Positions 26,701 to 34,227 of a stretch of 64,000 nt of DNA are shown piece by piece. This DNA comes from Marinobacterium stanieri (GTDB lineage: Bacteria; Pseudomonadota; Gammaproteobacteria; Pseudomonadales; Balneatricaceae). How positions within the stretch are numbered: the stretch's first letter is position 1; every line of letters starts with the position of its first letter. The notes under the pieces are model-generated. The model saw nothing but the letters and a program-made list of their open reading frames with translations, did no database searches and was not told the origin of the DNA. The stretch is from NCBI RefSeq assembly GCF_900155945.1, contig NZ_FTMN01000001.1:248001-312000 (forward strand). Reading direction: 5' to 3'. The position numbers were made by a program, and so were the translations under genes.

Positions 26701-27102
26701 ATCACCTGTGTACGCAAAGTCAGCCCCACCAAGTGCCGCGCCGAACAGATAAGAAGCATCAGCCGAAGCATCCGGCACACCCAGTGCATCATGCACCCTG
26801 CCAAAAAATGCACCTGTATTCAGAAGGCTGAACGTATTCCCCAAGGCGCCATTGAACTCACTGCTGAGAACAACGGTGAAACTCGGGTTTTCCAAATCAG
26901 GCACTTCAACAGTCAGCAAGCCATGCTCATCGAAGGTGCCGCTTATCTGGTAGGCGCTATCAATCGTCGCGCTGCTGTTATCACCTTCAATGGACGTGAT
27001 CCAGCCGGTAAAAAGCGTGCCCGGCTCACCCTGAAGTTCAAACACAGCCATTTGAGGGTCAGTGCCCTGGGGGTTCGGCTGGAACTCGTTGATTCTAATC
27101 AT
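23701..27102 (-). CDS. ExeM/NucH-type extracellular nuclease, probably type I-secreted
   Basis: 1133 residues, very acidic, with AGGAG before the ATG and no N-terminal signal peptide. Domains: a lamin-tail-like N-terminus (IRINEFQPNPQGTDP); a long beta-rich region; an OB-fold (about 410-510, VFIHQIQGSGTDVAISGEVQ); then an EEP nuclease domain from about residue 670 to 1000 with ASFNVLNLF, IGLIEIEND, LILGDLNAYAKEEP, GTLDYALAN and SSDHDPVIVGL. The C-terminus has an RTX-like calcium loop (KGTDGSDLIMSLGG, near 1027) and ends in ADLFL, as type I secretion signals often do. It probably degrades extracellular DNA. No type I exporter genes are in the window. Confidence 0.88.
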   Translation of the reverse strand: MIRINEFQPNPQGTDPQMAVFELQGEPGTLFTGWITSIEGDNSSATIDSAYQISGTFDEHGLLTVEVPDLENPSFTVVLSSEFNGALGNTFSLLNTGAFFGRVHDALGVPDASADASYLFGAALGGADFAYTGDEPRLVFRDSLSGDWYAINDPDNGQVIDINGNVVAPDEFGSDPASGTDTFGSANPSRSAPAANHFVESFEQAPGTTYFLFSDIDDGSFDFFGRFASPDNTNSARDDFQSGFDGGYAIFGQDHDGEGGASTQVVSIPGIDISGYVDLAMAVRVGALSSEPTFQNYEAGDGIRIFASVDSGARVLVAEFAPPVSGSGDLRLDTDGDGIGDGEVLTTALSRFVIDLPNGGSLLDLEIEMTSDASYEPLVIDKVEVGEMLELAPEPEGPEAVFIHQIQGSGTDVAISGEVQVQGVVTGVYDESDELKGFFVQEEDAHTDNDSATSEGIFVYLGSNSVDGLAEGQIVTVTGVAEDYFGMSQINVTDGGSVTIDDATDNLNLVSSTLLELPAPGRTDAAATFEAVEGMLVNFTDTLVVSEYYELARTGQIVLQDEERSYQYTQLHEPNAEGYAAYQDDVAASRIVIDDLNNLQNSDEIYYPGAEGFSVDNFIRGGDQVEDLTGILHWSWAGYQGSDAWVVRPTEAAPVEFTESNPRTDVPEEVGGRLKVASFNVLNLFATIDDGAATTQTGMEPRGADSEAELQRQLDKIVAALSKMDADVIGLIEIENDNDETLALLVDELNAALGTDVYDYVPTGVIGSDAIKVGFIYDSSSVRIANDGEAVAVLDTPEFMAPLGTGDKNRPAVAVTFEELATGSHFTAVNNHLKSKGSPVAGEDDPGIEDGQGNGSETRKMAADVLADWLATNPTGAPDDDVLILGDLNAYAKEEPLQELREGADDQAGTEDDFIDLAAEMIGDDAYSYVFDGQLGTLDYALANQALLPQVTGVTQWHINADEVSLLDYNDDIQDPTERGYEAKPSGNELYADDPYRSSDHDPVIVGLDLAPEWNLIRGEDGRNDRIKGTDGSDLIMSLGGRVDRLWGLEGEDYFAVGHEMHNGVRETDMIMDFEGGKDSLILMEGAEIRSMHGSERSMVIFLEGDRDMIHLLGTNLSAENLNIRYEPADLFL

Positions 27103-27329
27103 CTAACCACTCCTGAATGCAGGTTCTAAAGCGAAATGGGGATCGCGCGTGGCCATCCATGCAAACATGATGGTTAAACAGATGCTAGAAACGAAGTGTG
27201 AAGTACCCATGTCCAAGAGCTGACACAATTATGTCGTGATGATGAATCCAGACTTCAGGAATAAAAAAGGGTCGCTAGTTGTAGACAGGGAGTCCAAACG
27301 AGAGCTGATACGAATGATCAGCAAGGGAA

Positions 27330-27692
27330 AAATGAGAGTCTGCCGATAAGCCGGGTTTTGTCGTGGGCAATCATTCATCTAGGACCAGCGTCGCCACTGG
27401 CCTCAAGCGACCTACCCGGACCCGGCGCGGGCCACGCCTTAATGGGTCCCTATTTGGTCTTGCTCCGGGTGGGGTTTACCATCGCCGTGGAATGTTGCCA
27501 CCCACGCGGTGCGCTCTTACCGCACCATTTCAACCTTACCGGCATCCGAAGATGCTTAGGCGGTATACTTTCTGTTGCACTTTCCGTCGGCTTGCGCCGC
27601 CCAGACGTTATCTGGCACCTTGCCCAGCGGAGCCCGGACTTTCCTCCCCTGCGTAAACGCAGCGACGATTGCCTGGCAGACTCTCGGCGCGG
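27330..27692 (-). ncRNA. rnpB: RNase P RNA, bacterial type A
   Basis: On the minus strand the RNA starts near 27690. Helix P1 is a perfect 11-bp pairing of GAGAGTCTGCC (27685-27675) with GGCAGACTCTC (27344-27334). Between lie the conserved core GAGGAAAGTCCGGGCTCC, the ACAGAAA and GGTAAACCCC elements, the P8-P10 region with ATGGTGCGGTAAGAGCGCAC, and the 3' block GACAAAACCCGGCTTATCGG. About 355 nt, the usual length for gammaproteobacteria. It is the ribozyme that matures tRNA 5' ends. The exact ends are approximate. A GCTGAT...ATCAGC stem just past the 3' end may help termination. Confidence 0.95.
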
Positions 27693-27725
27693 AGTATAAC
27701 GAGCTGGCGCTGTTAAGCAAGAGCT

Positions 27726-28559
27726 TCAGTCGATCAGCAGCTGATATAAGCGATTTTTCTTGTAGCCCGTGATTTCAGCAGCAACACCCGCTGCTTTTTT
27801 GGGCGGCATCTCCTTGGCCAGAATCCGCAGAATACGTTCAGCCTCGGGGTTGATACTCTCATCATCAAGCACCTTTTCAGCCCCCTGCACCAGCACAACA
27901 AACTCACCGCGCTGCTGATTGGCGTCGGCCTGAATCCACTCCAACAGCCCCTCAAGACTGTCACCATGAATGGTTTCGAAGGTTTTGGTCAGCTCTCGGG
28001 CGACCACCGCATAGCGCTCACACCCAAACGCCTCGGACATCGCCTTGAGACTGTCGACGATGCGGTGTGTCGATTCATAGAACACCAATGTTTCCGTATT
28101 CTCGGACAGTGCTTCCAGCGCCTGCAGGCGCGCGCCGCTTTTAGCGGGCAAAAAACCGATAAATTGAAAGCGGTCCGACGGCAGCCCCGATGCAGACAGA
28201 GCGGCGACAAAGGCACAGCTACCCGGCACCGGTGAAACCCTGAACCCGGCTTCACGCACGGCTCGTACCAGGTGGAACCCGGGATCAGAAATCAGCGGCG
28301 TACCGGCGTCACTGACAAGTGCAATACTCTCGCCATTTCGCAACAGGTTGATCACATGCTCGGCCCGCTGGCGCTCGTTGTGATCATGCACTGAAATCAT
28401 GGGGACTTTAATGTTAAAGTGAGCCAGCAAACGTCCGCTGTGACGGGTGTCTTCGGCAGCGACATGATCGACACGGCCCAGCACCTCTCGCGCACGTTCG
28501 GACAGGTCTGCGAGGTTACCGATCGGCGTTGCCACGATGTAGAGAACCGGTTCAGACAT
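27726..28559 (-). CDS. rsmI: 16S rRNA (cytidine(1402)-2'-O)-methyltransferase
   Basis: 277 residues. SAM-dependent tetrapyrrole-methylase fold with YIVATPIGNLADLSERAREV, VAAEDTRHSGRLLAHF, SVHDHNERQRAE, ALVSDAGTPLISDPGFHLVR, VPGSCAFVAALSASGLPSDR, FIGFLPAKSGAR and FYESTHRIVDSL, all standard RsmI blocks. It methylates C1402 of 16S rRNA at the 2'-oxygen. It is divergent from lpoA with 35 nt between the start codons, the conserved E. coli arrangement. Confidence 0.96.
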   Translation of the reverse strand: MSEPVLYIVATPIGNLADLSERAREVLGRVDHVAAEDTRHSGRLLAHFNIKVPMISVHDHNERQRAEHVINLLRNGESIALVSDAGTPLISDPGFHLVRAVREAGFRVSPVPGSCAFVAALSASGLPSDRFQFIGFLPAKSGARLQALEALSENTETLVFYESTHRIVDSLKAMSEAFGCERYAVVARELTKTFETIHGDSLEGLLEWIQADANQQRGEFVVLVQGAEKVLDDESINPEAERILRILAKEMPPKKAAGVAAEITGYKKNRLYQLLID

Positions 28560-28594
28560 TAAGGATACTCACTGGTTGCTAGGACCCTGATTAT

Positions 28595-30493
28595 ATGACG
28601 ATTTTGCCCCGGCTGTCTTTCAGCCTTCTGCTTACAGCCGCGCTGATCAGTGGCTGCTCAAGCCCGCAGAAGCCCCCACAGGTCGTCGACAAAACGGCTA
28701 CCGCCAAGGAAAGCATTGATGACCTGCTACGTCAGGCGCAGACAGAAACACCGGTAACCGCCGCGCAACTGCGTTTGCGCGCGGCACAGATCATGCTGCA
28801 GGAAGACCAGCCGGAACAGGCACTGGCCACTCTGACGCTTATCGACCTGGAGCAGCTCCCCCCGGAGCTGGCGTTTGAAGTTGCCCGTGTGCGCGCACCG
28901 CTGGACACTGACAACACCCAGGAACTGATGCGCTATCTGGACCCGTCACGTTTTGGCGCGCTGCCTGCCGATCAGCAGGCTGAATTGGCACAATTGCGTG
29001 CCGATGTCTGGCTGCAGCAGGATGATCCACTGGCTGCTGCACGTGAATTGATGCTGAGCAGCCAGCTGAGCATTGACCCTGCCGAGCAGCAGCGCTACCA
29101 CAATCAGATCTGGCAGGTACTGCAACGTGTGCCTCAGCCCCAGCTGCGCGCCAGCATGAACACCAGTAATGATTATTTTGAACAGGGCTGGCTGGAGCTG
29201 GCACTGATGCTGCGTCAAAGCACTGACCTGCCGACGCGTGAGCAAGCCCTCAATGACTGGCGCATCCTCTGGGAATCACACCCTGCCATGCAGCTCCCGC
29301 CGGAAGACCTGATGGTGGTTGAAGCCGCTGGCGAGCTGATTAGCGCCAATCGTATCGGGGTTGTACTGCCCTTGAGCGGCAACCTGGCAAAACCGGCAGC
29401 AGCCATTCGTGAAGGTATGGAAGCCGCGCTGGAAGTTGCACGCCAGCAGGGAAAACCGACACCAACACTGGTCAATATCGACTCGTCCCAGCTGTTTGAT
29501 GCCTCGCAAATCATGCTGCAGGCACGTCAGCTGAACGTCGACTTCCTCATCGGCCCGCTGGATAACACCCTCATTCAGCAGCTTTCCAGCATGCCACAGC
29601 TGGACATTCCCGTGCTGGCCCTGAATTCTGCCCCTGCCGGCCCTTCCACGCCCTGGCAGCTGGAACTTTCTTCGGAGCATGAAGCCCGCACCCTGGCCCA
29701 GAAAGCGGTTGCTGAAGGCCACAAGCGCTTTCTTGTCATCACCCCTGGCGCTCCCTGGGGCGACCGTGTCCGTGACAGCCTGACCAACCATGTCGAGCAA
29801 GTTGGCGGCCAGGTCGTCGGCACCCTTGGCTACGATGTGAATGCCAACTATGACGCGCAGATTGCACAGCTGATGAAGACCGATGCAAGCAAGGCGCGTG
29901 AACAGTCGCTGCGTGAACTGCTGCGCCACCGCCTGGAGTTCCAGGAGCGTCGCCGCAAGGATGCCGATGCGATTCTGCTGACGGCCCTGCCTGAAGCAGC
30001 CCGTCTGATCAAGCCGATGCTGGACTACCACTTTGCAGCCGACATGCCGATCTATGCCACCTCGCACCTTTACCCCGGCGATGCTGATGCAACCCGTGAC
30101 GTGGACCTGAATGGCATTCAGTTCTGTGATCTGCCCTGGATTCTCCAGCCGCCGAGCGATGCTCACCGACTGCTCAGCAGCAGCGGCAAAAACACCCTGT
30201 CCCGCTTCGGTCGCCTCTATGCACTGGGCGTGGACGCCATCAATATCTACCCCTGGCTGGAACAGCTGCAGCTGTCACCCGGCGTCTACATTGATGGCGA
30301 AACCGGCCGCCTGCAGGTCATGCGCGACCGCCAGCTTCAGCGTGAACTGACCTGCACCCGTTTTGAACAGGGCATGCCCCTGAGCATCACTGAAGGACAG
30401 GCCGCTGAAATTGAATCCCCCAACGAGACGGGCCAGGCAACGGATGCCAATACCGACGCTGCTGAAATCAGTGAAGGAGTACCGGCCCAGTAA
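28595..30493 (+). CDS. lpoA: Outer-membrane lipoprotein LpoA, PBP1A activator
   Basis: 632 residues. A lipoprotein signal (FSLLLTAALISGCSS) has the lipobox cysteine at residue 21. The N-terminal half is helical and TPR-like (Gln/Leu-rich, 40-240). The C-terminal half is a periplasmic-binding-protein-like domain: IGVVLPLSGNLAKPAAAIRE, VDFLIGPLDNTLIQQL, PVLALNSAPAG, FLVITPGAPWGDRV and ADMPIYATSHLYPGDA. LpoA reaches through the peptidoglycan to stimulate the synthase PBP1A. It is first in the conserved lpoA-yraN-diaA-dolP run. Confidence 0.94.
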   Translation: MTILPRLSFSLLLTAALISGCSSPQKPPQVVDKTATAKESIDDLLRQAQTETPVTAAQLRLRAAQIMLQEDQPEQALATLTLIDLEQLPPELAFEVARVRAPLDTDNTQELMRYLDPSRFGALPADQQAELAQLRADVWLQQDDPLAAARELMLSSQLSIDPAEQQRYHNQIWQVLQRVPQPQLRASMNTSNDYFEQGWLELALMLRQSTDLPTREQALNDWRILWESHPAMQLPPEDLMVVEAAGELISANRIGVVLPLSGNLAKPAAAIREGMEAALEVARQQGKPTPTLVNIDSSQLFDASQIMLQARQLNVDFLIGPLDNTLIQQLSSMPQLDIPVLALNSAPAGPSTPWQLELSSEHEARTLAQKAVAEGHKRFLVITPGAPWGDRVRDSLTNHVEQVGGQVVGTLGYDVNANYDAQIAQLMKTDASKAREQSLRELLRHRLEFQERRRKDADAILLTALPEAARLIKPMLDYHFAADMPIYATSHLYPGDADATRDVDLNGIQFCDLPWILQPPSDAHRLLSSSGKNTLSRFGRLYALGVDAINIYPWLEQLQLSPGVYIDGETGRLQVMRDRQLQRELTCTRFEQGMPLSITEGQAAEIESPNETGQATDANTDAAEISEGVPAQ

Positions 30494-30510
30494 ACCTTAT
30501 GGAGAATGCG

Positions 30511-30870
30511 ATGGATCGCAACCGTATCGGCAAGGATGCCGAACTGCATGCAGAGCAATGGCTCTGCCAACAAGGACTCCAGACCATACAACGCAATGCT
30601 CACTGCCGCCTGGGCGAGATAGATCTGATCATGCGTGACGGCGAACACCTGGTGTTTGTGGAAGTACGCGCACGCTCAGGTCGGCTCCACGGTGGTGCTG
30701 CGGCATCGGTCGATTGGCGCAAGCAACAGAAACTGGTCCGCGCGGCTCGCTACATGCTCAGCCGCAACCCGCACTGGAGCCAACTGCCTTGCCGTTTTGA
30801 TGTTATTGCGTATGAAGGAGATTCGGAGTCTAACCCTCCGATATGGTATAAAGACGCTTTTAGACCCTGA
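30511..30870 (+). CDS. yraN: YraN/UPF0102 family putative endonuclease-like protein
   Basis: 119 residues from the ATG at 30511, with GGAG 6 nt upstream; the in-frame ATG at 30499 contains that ribosome site and is less likely. RIGKDAELHAEQWLCQQG, RNAHCRLGEIDLIMRDG and LVFVEVRARSG resemble the nuclease-fold E-x-D/ExK arrangement of Holliday-junction-resolvase-like proteins. QQKLVRAARYMLSRNP and CRFDVIAYEGD follow. No activity is firmly known for the family. It sits between lpoA and diaA as in other gammaproteobacteria. Confidence 0.93.
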   Translation: MDRNRIGKDAELHAEQWLCQQGLQTIQRNAHCRLGEIDLIMRDGEHLVFVEVRARSGRLHGGAAASVDWRKQQKLVRAARYMLSRNPHWSQLPCRFDVIAYEGDSESNPPIWYKDAFRP

Positions 30871-30889
30871 ACACCGGAAAAGGCTTTAA

Positions 30890-31474
30890 ATGGAACTCGA
30901 AGACCGCATTGTCAGCCAGTTTCACAACACCATGGAGACCAATGCGCTCACTATTGAGCAGCACACTCCCCTGATAGCTGAGGCCGGTGAACTCCTGCTC
31001 CAATGTCTGGTCAGTGAACAGAAGATCCTGTGTGTCGGTAACGGCGGTTCAGCCGCGCTGGCACAGCATTTCAGCTCACTGCTGCTGAATCGTTTTCGTC
31101 ATGAACGCCCGGGCCTGCCCGCCATGACCCTGAACGATGCAGCCGCCATTAGCGGTATCAGCGAAGAGACCGGCTTTGCCGATGTCTATGCCAAGCAGAT
31201 TCGCGCACTGGGCCAGCCCGGTGACATTCTGCTGCTGATATCAACGCACGGTCGTGCCAACAGCCTGGTGCAAGCCATTCAGGCGGCCCATGACCGGGAG
31301 ATGATGGTCATTGCGCTGAGCGGTGGCGATGGTGGCAATATGGCAGCCCTGCTGCTGCCGGATGAAATCGAGATCTGCATACCCGGTGGCGAAGATGCCC
31401 TGATACATGGCGCTCACCTTCTGGTACTGCACTGTTTGTGTGATCTGATTGAATATCAACTGTTTGGAGGCTGA
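30890..31474 (+). CDS. diaA: DnaA initiator-associating protein DiaA (SIS domain)
   Basis: 194 residues, about the same length as E. coli DiaA. A single SIS domain: ILCVGNGGSAALAQHFSSLL, PAMTLNDAAAISGISEE, YAKQIRALGQPGDILLLIST and VIALSGGDGGNMAALL, ending EYQLFGG. DiaA tetramers help DnaA assemble at oriC. The related sedoheptulose-7-phosphate isomerase GmhA has the same fold; the lpoA-yraN-dolP context favours DiaA. Confidence 0.92.
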   Translation: MELEDRIVSQFHNTMETNALTIEQHTPLIAEAGELLLQCLVSEQKILCVGNGGSAALAQHFSSLLLNRFRHERPGLPAMTLNDAAAISGISEETGFADVYAKQIRALGQPGDILLLISTHGRANSLVQAIQAAHDREMMVIALSGGDGGNMAALLLPDEIEICIPGGEDALIHGAHLLVLHCLCDLIEYQLFGG

Positions 31475-31477
31475 TTA

Positions 31478-32053
31478 ATGTTCAAACGCCCTCTGGTCGC
31501 TCTTATGCTGGCGTCCACCCTGGTTACATCCGGTTGCGCAACCCTGATTGGAACTGCCCGTGAAGAGCCGATCCAGGAAGACCCGAGCAGCCGTACCCTG
31601 GGACGCTATCTGGAAGACGAAGTCATCGAGACCAAGATTCTGGTCAATGTTGGCAAGGGCTCCCAGGCACTGGCCCAGTCGCATGTAAATGTTGTCAGCT
31701 ACAATGGTCAGGTACTGCTGATTGGTCAGGTCCCGGACCAGAACGTGAAGCAGGAAGCCGAGCGCATTGCACGCCAGACACAGCATGTACGCAAGGTACA
31801 TAATGAGCTGGATATTGCTGGCCCGACATCAACCATCGTTCGCAGCAACGATGTTTACCTCACCAGCCGAATCAAGGTACAGATGCTGGCTGATAAACGC
31901 GTTGCCGGCGGCCGAATCAAAGTGGTTACCGAGAACGGTGTGGTTTATCTGATGGGACTGGTAAATCGACAGGAAGCCGACCTTGCAGTGGATATCACTC
32001 GCTCCGTGGTCGGTGTACGCAAGATCGTCAAGGTGTTCGAATACATCAATTGA
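31478..32053 (+). CDS. dolP: Outer-membrane lipoprotein DolP (two BON domains)
   Basis: 191 residues. The lipoprotein signal peptide LVALMLASTLVTSGCA puts the acylated cysteine at residue 20. BON domain 1 covers about 45-115 (ETKILVNVGKGSQALAQSHV, YNGQVLLIGQVPDQNVK) and BON domain 2 about 122-190 (LTSRIKVQMLADKRV, TENGVVYLMGLVNRQEADLA). DolP keeps outer-membrane integrity and helps BamA quality control in E. coli. It is last in its operon, 3 nt after diaA, followed by a strong hairpin. Confidence 0.94.
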   Translation: MFKRPLVALMLASTLVTSGCATLIGTAREEPIQEDPSSRTLGRYLEDEVIETKILVNVGKGSQALAQSHVNVVSYNGQVLLIGQVPDQNVKQEAERIARQTQHVRKVHNELDIAGPTSTIVRSNDVYLTSRIKVQMLADKRVAGGRIKVVTENGVVYLMGLVNRQEADLAVDITRSVVGVRKIVKVFEYIN

Positions 32054-32061
32054 TGCCTGAT

Positions 32062-32086
32062 AGCCGCTGCTGATCCAGCAGCGGCT
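32062..32086. terminator. Terminator hairpin between convergent dolP and sspB
   Basis: AGCCGCTGCT (32062-32071) and AGCAGCGGCT (32077-32086) form a perfect 10-bp stem with a GATCC loop. It lies in the 41-nt gap between two convergent genes. The tails (CTTCCCTGTT on plus) are only moderately T-rich. Confidence 0.65.
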
Positions 32087-32094
32087 CTTCCCTG

Positions 32095-32595
32095 TTACTT
32101 CACCACTCGCAGGGTCGGCTTACCGCTTTTCGCAGCCGGCTTTTCCGCTTCGTCCTGACCGTTTTCATCAGCCCCTGCATCAGCTTCAGACTGCTCCGGT
32201 GCATCCGGTACAGGTGCCAGCGTTGCAGACTGCTCTTCTTCTTCAGCCTCCGCCTGCTCCACCAGAATATCGGCCCCCGGCTCCATACCGAACCCCATAC
32301 CCATTCCGTTTTCACGGGTGAACAGCGCCAGTACCGCAACCATGGGTGCATATACATTCATGGGCACACCGCCAAAGCGGGCACTGAAACTGATGCCCTG
32401 ATCATCGATCAGCAGCCCCTGCACCGCTCCCGGGGCGATGTTCAGGGTAATCTGTCCGTCCTGGACAAACTGCTCCGGCACCTGAACGCCAACCACTCTC
32501 GCATCGACAGCGATATGTGGCGTCATGTCATTATCCAGTACCCAATCATACAACGCGCGCAGCAGATAGGGTCGGCTGGGTTTGATGGCACTCAT
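32095..32595 (-). CDS. sspB: ClpXP protease specificity-enhancing factor SspB
   Basis: 166 residues. The N-terminal beta-rich substrate-binding domain is clear: RPYLLRALYDWVLDNDMTPH, VDARVVGVQVP, INIAP-type LNIAPGAVQGL, ISFSARFGGVPMNVYAP and VLALFTRENGMGMGF. An acidic linker and the C-terminal ClpX-docking peptide (KPTLRVVK) follow. SspB hands ssrA-tagged and other proteins to ClpXP. It lies downstream of sspA, with a terminator between. Confidence 0.95.
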   Translation of the reverse strand: MSAIKPSRPYLLRALYDWVLDNDMTPHIAVDARVVGVQVPEQFVQDGQITLNIAPGAVQGLLIDDQGISFSARFGGVPMNVYAPMVAVLALFTRENGMGMGFGMEPGADILVEQAEAEEEEQSATLAPVPDAPEQSEADAGADENGQDEAEKPAAKSGKPTLRVVK

Positions 32596-32663
32596 GATTC
32601 ACTCTCCAGATTACATCGCTACAGGAAATAACCTCCTGCAGCAGTCATGGGTCGCGTAGATAT

Positions 32664-32692
32664 AAAAAAGGGATGAAGTGACCTCCATCCCT
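32664..32692 (-). terminator. Terminator between sspA and sspB
   Basis: On the minus strand AGGGATG (32692-32686) pairs with CATCCCT (32676-32670) around a 9-nt loop, followed by a run of T from the A-tract at 32664-32669. It stands 40 nt after the sspA stop and before sspB, so it probably lowers sspB expression relative to sspA. Confidence 0.8.
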
Positions 32693-32731
32693 GTTTGTAA
32701 CGTGGTGCTGCCTTTACTAAGGCGCCCGCGT

Positions 32732-33364
32732 TTAGTCGCGCAGTTCGCGCTCGTAGTCAGACAGGCTGGCCTGGAAGGCTTCACGCTCGAACAGGCGATC
32801 CATGTAGCCCTGCAGCGCAGTGGTCTGAGCTTCAGGCAGCTCAATACCCAGCTGCGGCAAACGCCACAAGATCGGCGCCAGGCAGCAATCGACCAGCGTG
32901 AACTCGTCGCTCATGAAGAACGGCTTTTCATCAAAGATCGGTGATACTGCAACCAGGCTGTCGCTCAGCTCTTTACGCGCTTCGTCCAGCTCGTCATCGG
33001 TACCTTCGTCGGCCAGGATACGGTCAACCAGTACACACCAGTCACGCTGGATACGGTGCATGTACAGACGGCTTTCAGCACGCGCAACCGGGTATACCGG
33101 CAACAGCGGCGGGTGCGGGAAACGCTCGTCGAGGTATTCCATCATCACGTTCGGTTCATACAAAACCAGATCGCGATCAAGCAATGTCGGCAGGCTGTTG
33201 TAGGGATTCTGTGCCGCAACATCCTCCGGCAGCTCACTAGCTTTACAATCCACTACATCAACTGCCACGCCTTTTTCACAGAGTACGATACGTACACGGT
33301 GACTGTAATGGTCGTAACCATCCGAATAAAAGGTCATGGAAGAACGCTTGGCCACTACGCCCAT
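32732..33364 (-). CDS. sspA: Stringent starvation protein A (GST fold)
   Basis: 210 residues. A glutathione-S-transferase-like fold without the catalytic residue: [60 protein letters not shown] and [20 protein letters not shown]. SspA binds RNA polymerase and acts in acid and stationary-phase regulation. The order rplM-rpsI-petABC-sspA-sspB is conserved in many gammaproteobacteria. Confidence 0.95.
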   Translation of the reverse strand: MGVVAKRSSMTFYSDGYDHYSHRVRIVLCEKGVAVDVVDCKASELPEDVAAQNPYNSLPTLLDRDLVLYEPNVMMEYLDERFPHPPLLPVYPVARAESRLYMHRIQRDWCVLVDRILADEGTDDELDEARKELSDSLVAVSPIFDEKPFFMSDEFTLVDCCLAPILWRLPQLGIELPEAQTTALQGYMDRLFEREAFQASLSDYERELRD

Positions 33365-33400
33365 CGAACTATCCCCATCAAAAAGGTTGTTTCTAAAAAC

Positions 33401-33431
33401 AAAAAATCTACGCGGCCTTACGACCGCGTAG
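33401..33431 (-). terminator. Intrinsic terminator of the petABC operon
   Basis: On the minus strand CTACGCGG (33431-33424) pairs with CCGCGTAG (33415-33408) around an 8-nt loop, followed by a T-rich run (from AAAAAAT at 33401-33407, then more). It is 26 nt after the petC stop. Confidence 0.85.
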
Positions 33432-33456
33432 TTTCAGATCCCGAGTGTACCAGAGA

Positions 33457-34227
33457 TCAGTGTACGTCTTTCCAGTACTCTTTCTTCAGAGCAAAGGCAA
33501 AGACAAACAGAATCGCCAGGAAGATCAGGACCTTGGTACCCAGGCTTTCAGACTCCATGCGCGAAGGCTCGCCCATGTAAGTCATGAAATTGACCAGGTC
33601 GTAGACAGTCTTGTCGAACTCTTCCGGAGACTGGGAACCAGACTCGGCAACTGTCAGACAGCCACCCATGGTTTTACCGGTAAGGGGATCAATTTCACCT
33701 TCACCGCCATGAGCCAGTTCTGCAGGCGTACAGTGCAGCGCGACTTTACCCTGCAGGTCTTCCAGCACGTTGGGCATACCAACATCAGGGAATACCGCGT
33801 TGTTGACACCCCAGGGACGGTTTTCGTCCATGTAGAAGCTGCGCAGGTAAGTGTAAACCCAGTCACCACCACGCAGACGTGCTTCCAGCGTCAGATCGGG
33901 CGGCGGCGCACCAAACCAGCCGGCAGCGACTTCTTTCGGCATGGCATTTTTCATGTGCTCGCCGATTTTCACTTCCGGATCAAAGATCAGGTACTGCTCA
34001 ACCAGTTCGTTCGGTACATCCAGGTCCTGAGCAGCACGCTCGAAACGCTGGTAGCCCGCTTCATGACAACCCATGCAGCGGTTAACGAAGGTCTGCATAC
34101 CACGCTGCAGAGACGCCTTATCTGTCAGATCAGCGTCGAAGGAGTCCAGCGGCACACCGGCGCCACCGGCAGCACTGGCAGTTACCGGCGCCAGCGCCAT
34201 CAACAATGTGATAAAAAACTTTTTCAT
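33457..34227 (-). CDS. petC: Cytochrome c1 of the bc1 complex
   Basis: 256 residues. The signal peptide KKFFITLLMALAPVTASAAG is followed by the covalent heme site CMGCH (FVNRCMGCHEAGYQR). The axial methionine is probably in GGCLTVAES-adjacent C1 sequence or AMPKEVAAGWFGAPPPDLTL, which carries a typical c1 P-rich block. WVYTYLRSFYMDENRPWGVN and a C-terminal membrane anchor (VLIFLAILFVFAFALKKEYW) complete it. It passes electrons from the Rieske protein to soluble cytochrome c. Its start overlaps the petB stop by one base (TAATG). Confidence 0.95.
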   Translation of the reverse strand: MKKFFITLLMALAPVTASAAGGAGVPLDSFDADLTDKASLQRGMQTFVNRCMGCHEAGYQRFERAAQDLDVPNELVEQYLIFDPEVKIGEHMKNAMPKEVAAGWFGAPPPDLTLEARLRGGDWVYTYLRSFYMDENRPWGVNNAVFPDVGMPNVLEDLQGKVALHCTPAELAHGGEGEIDPLTGKTMGGCLTVAESGSQSPEEFDKTVYDLVNFMTYMGEPSRMESESLGTKVLIFLAILFVFAFALKKEYWKDVH

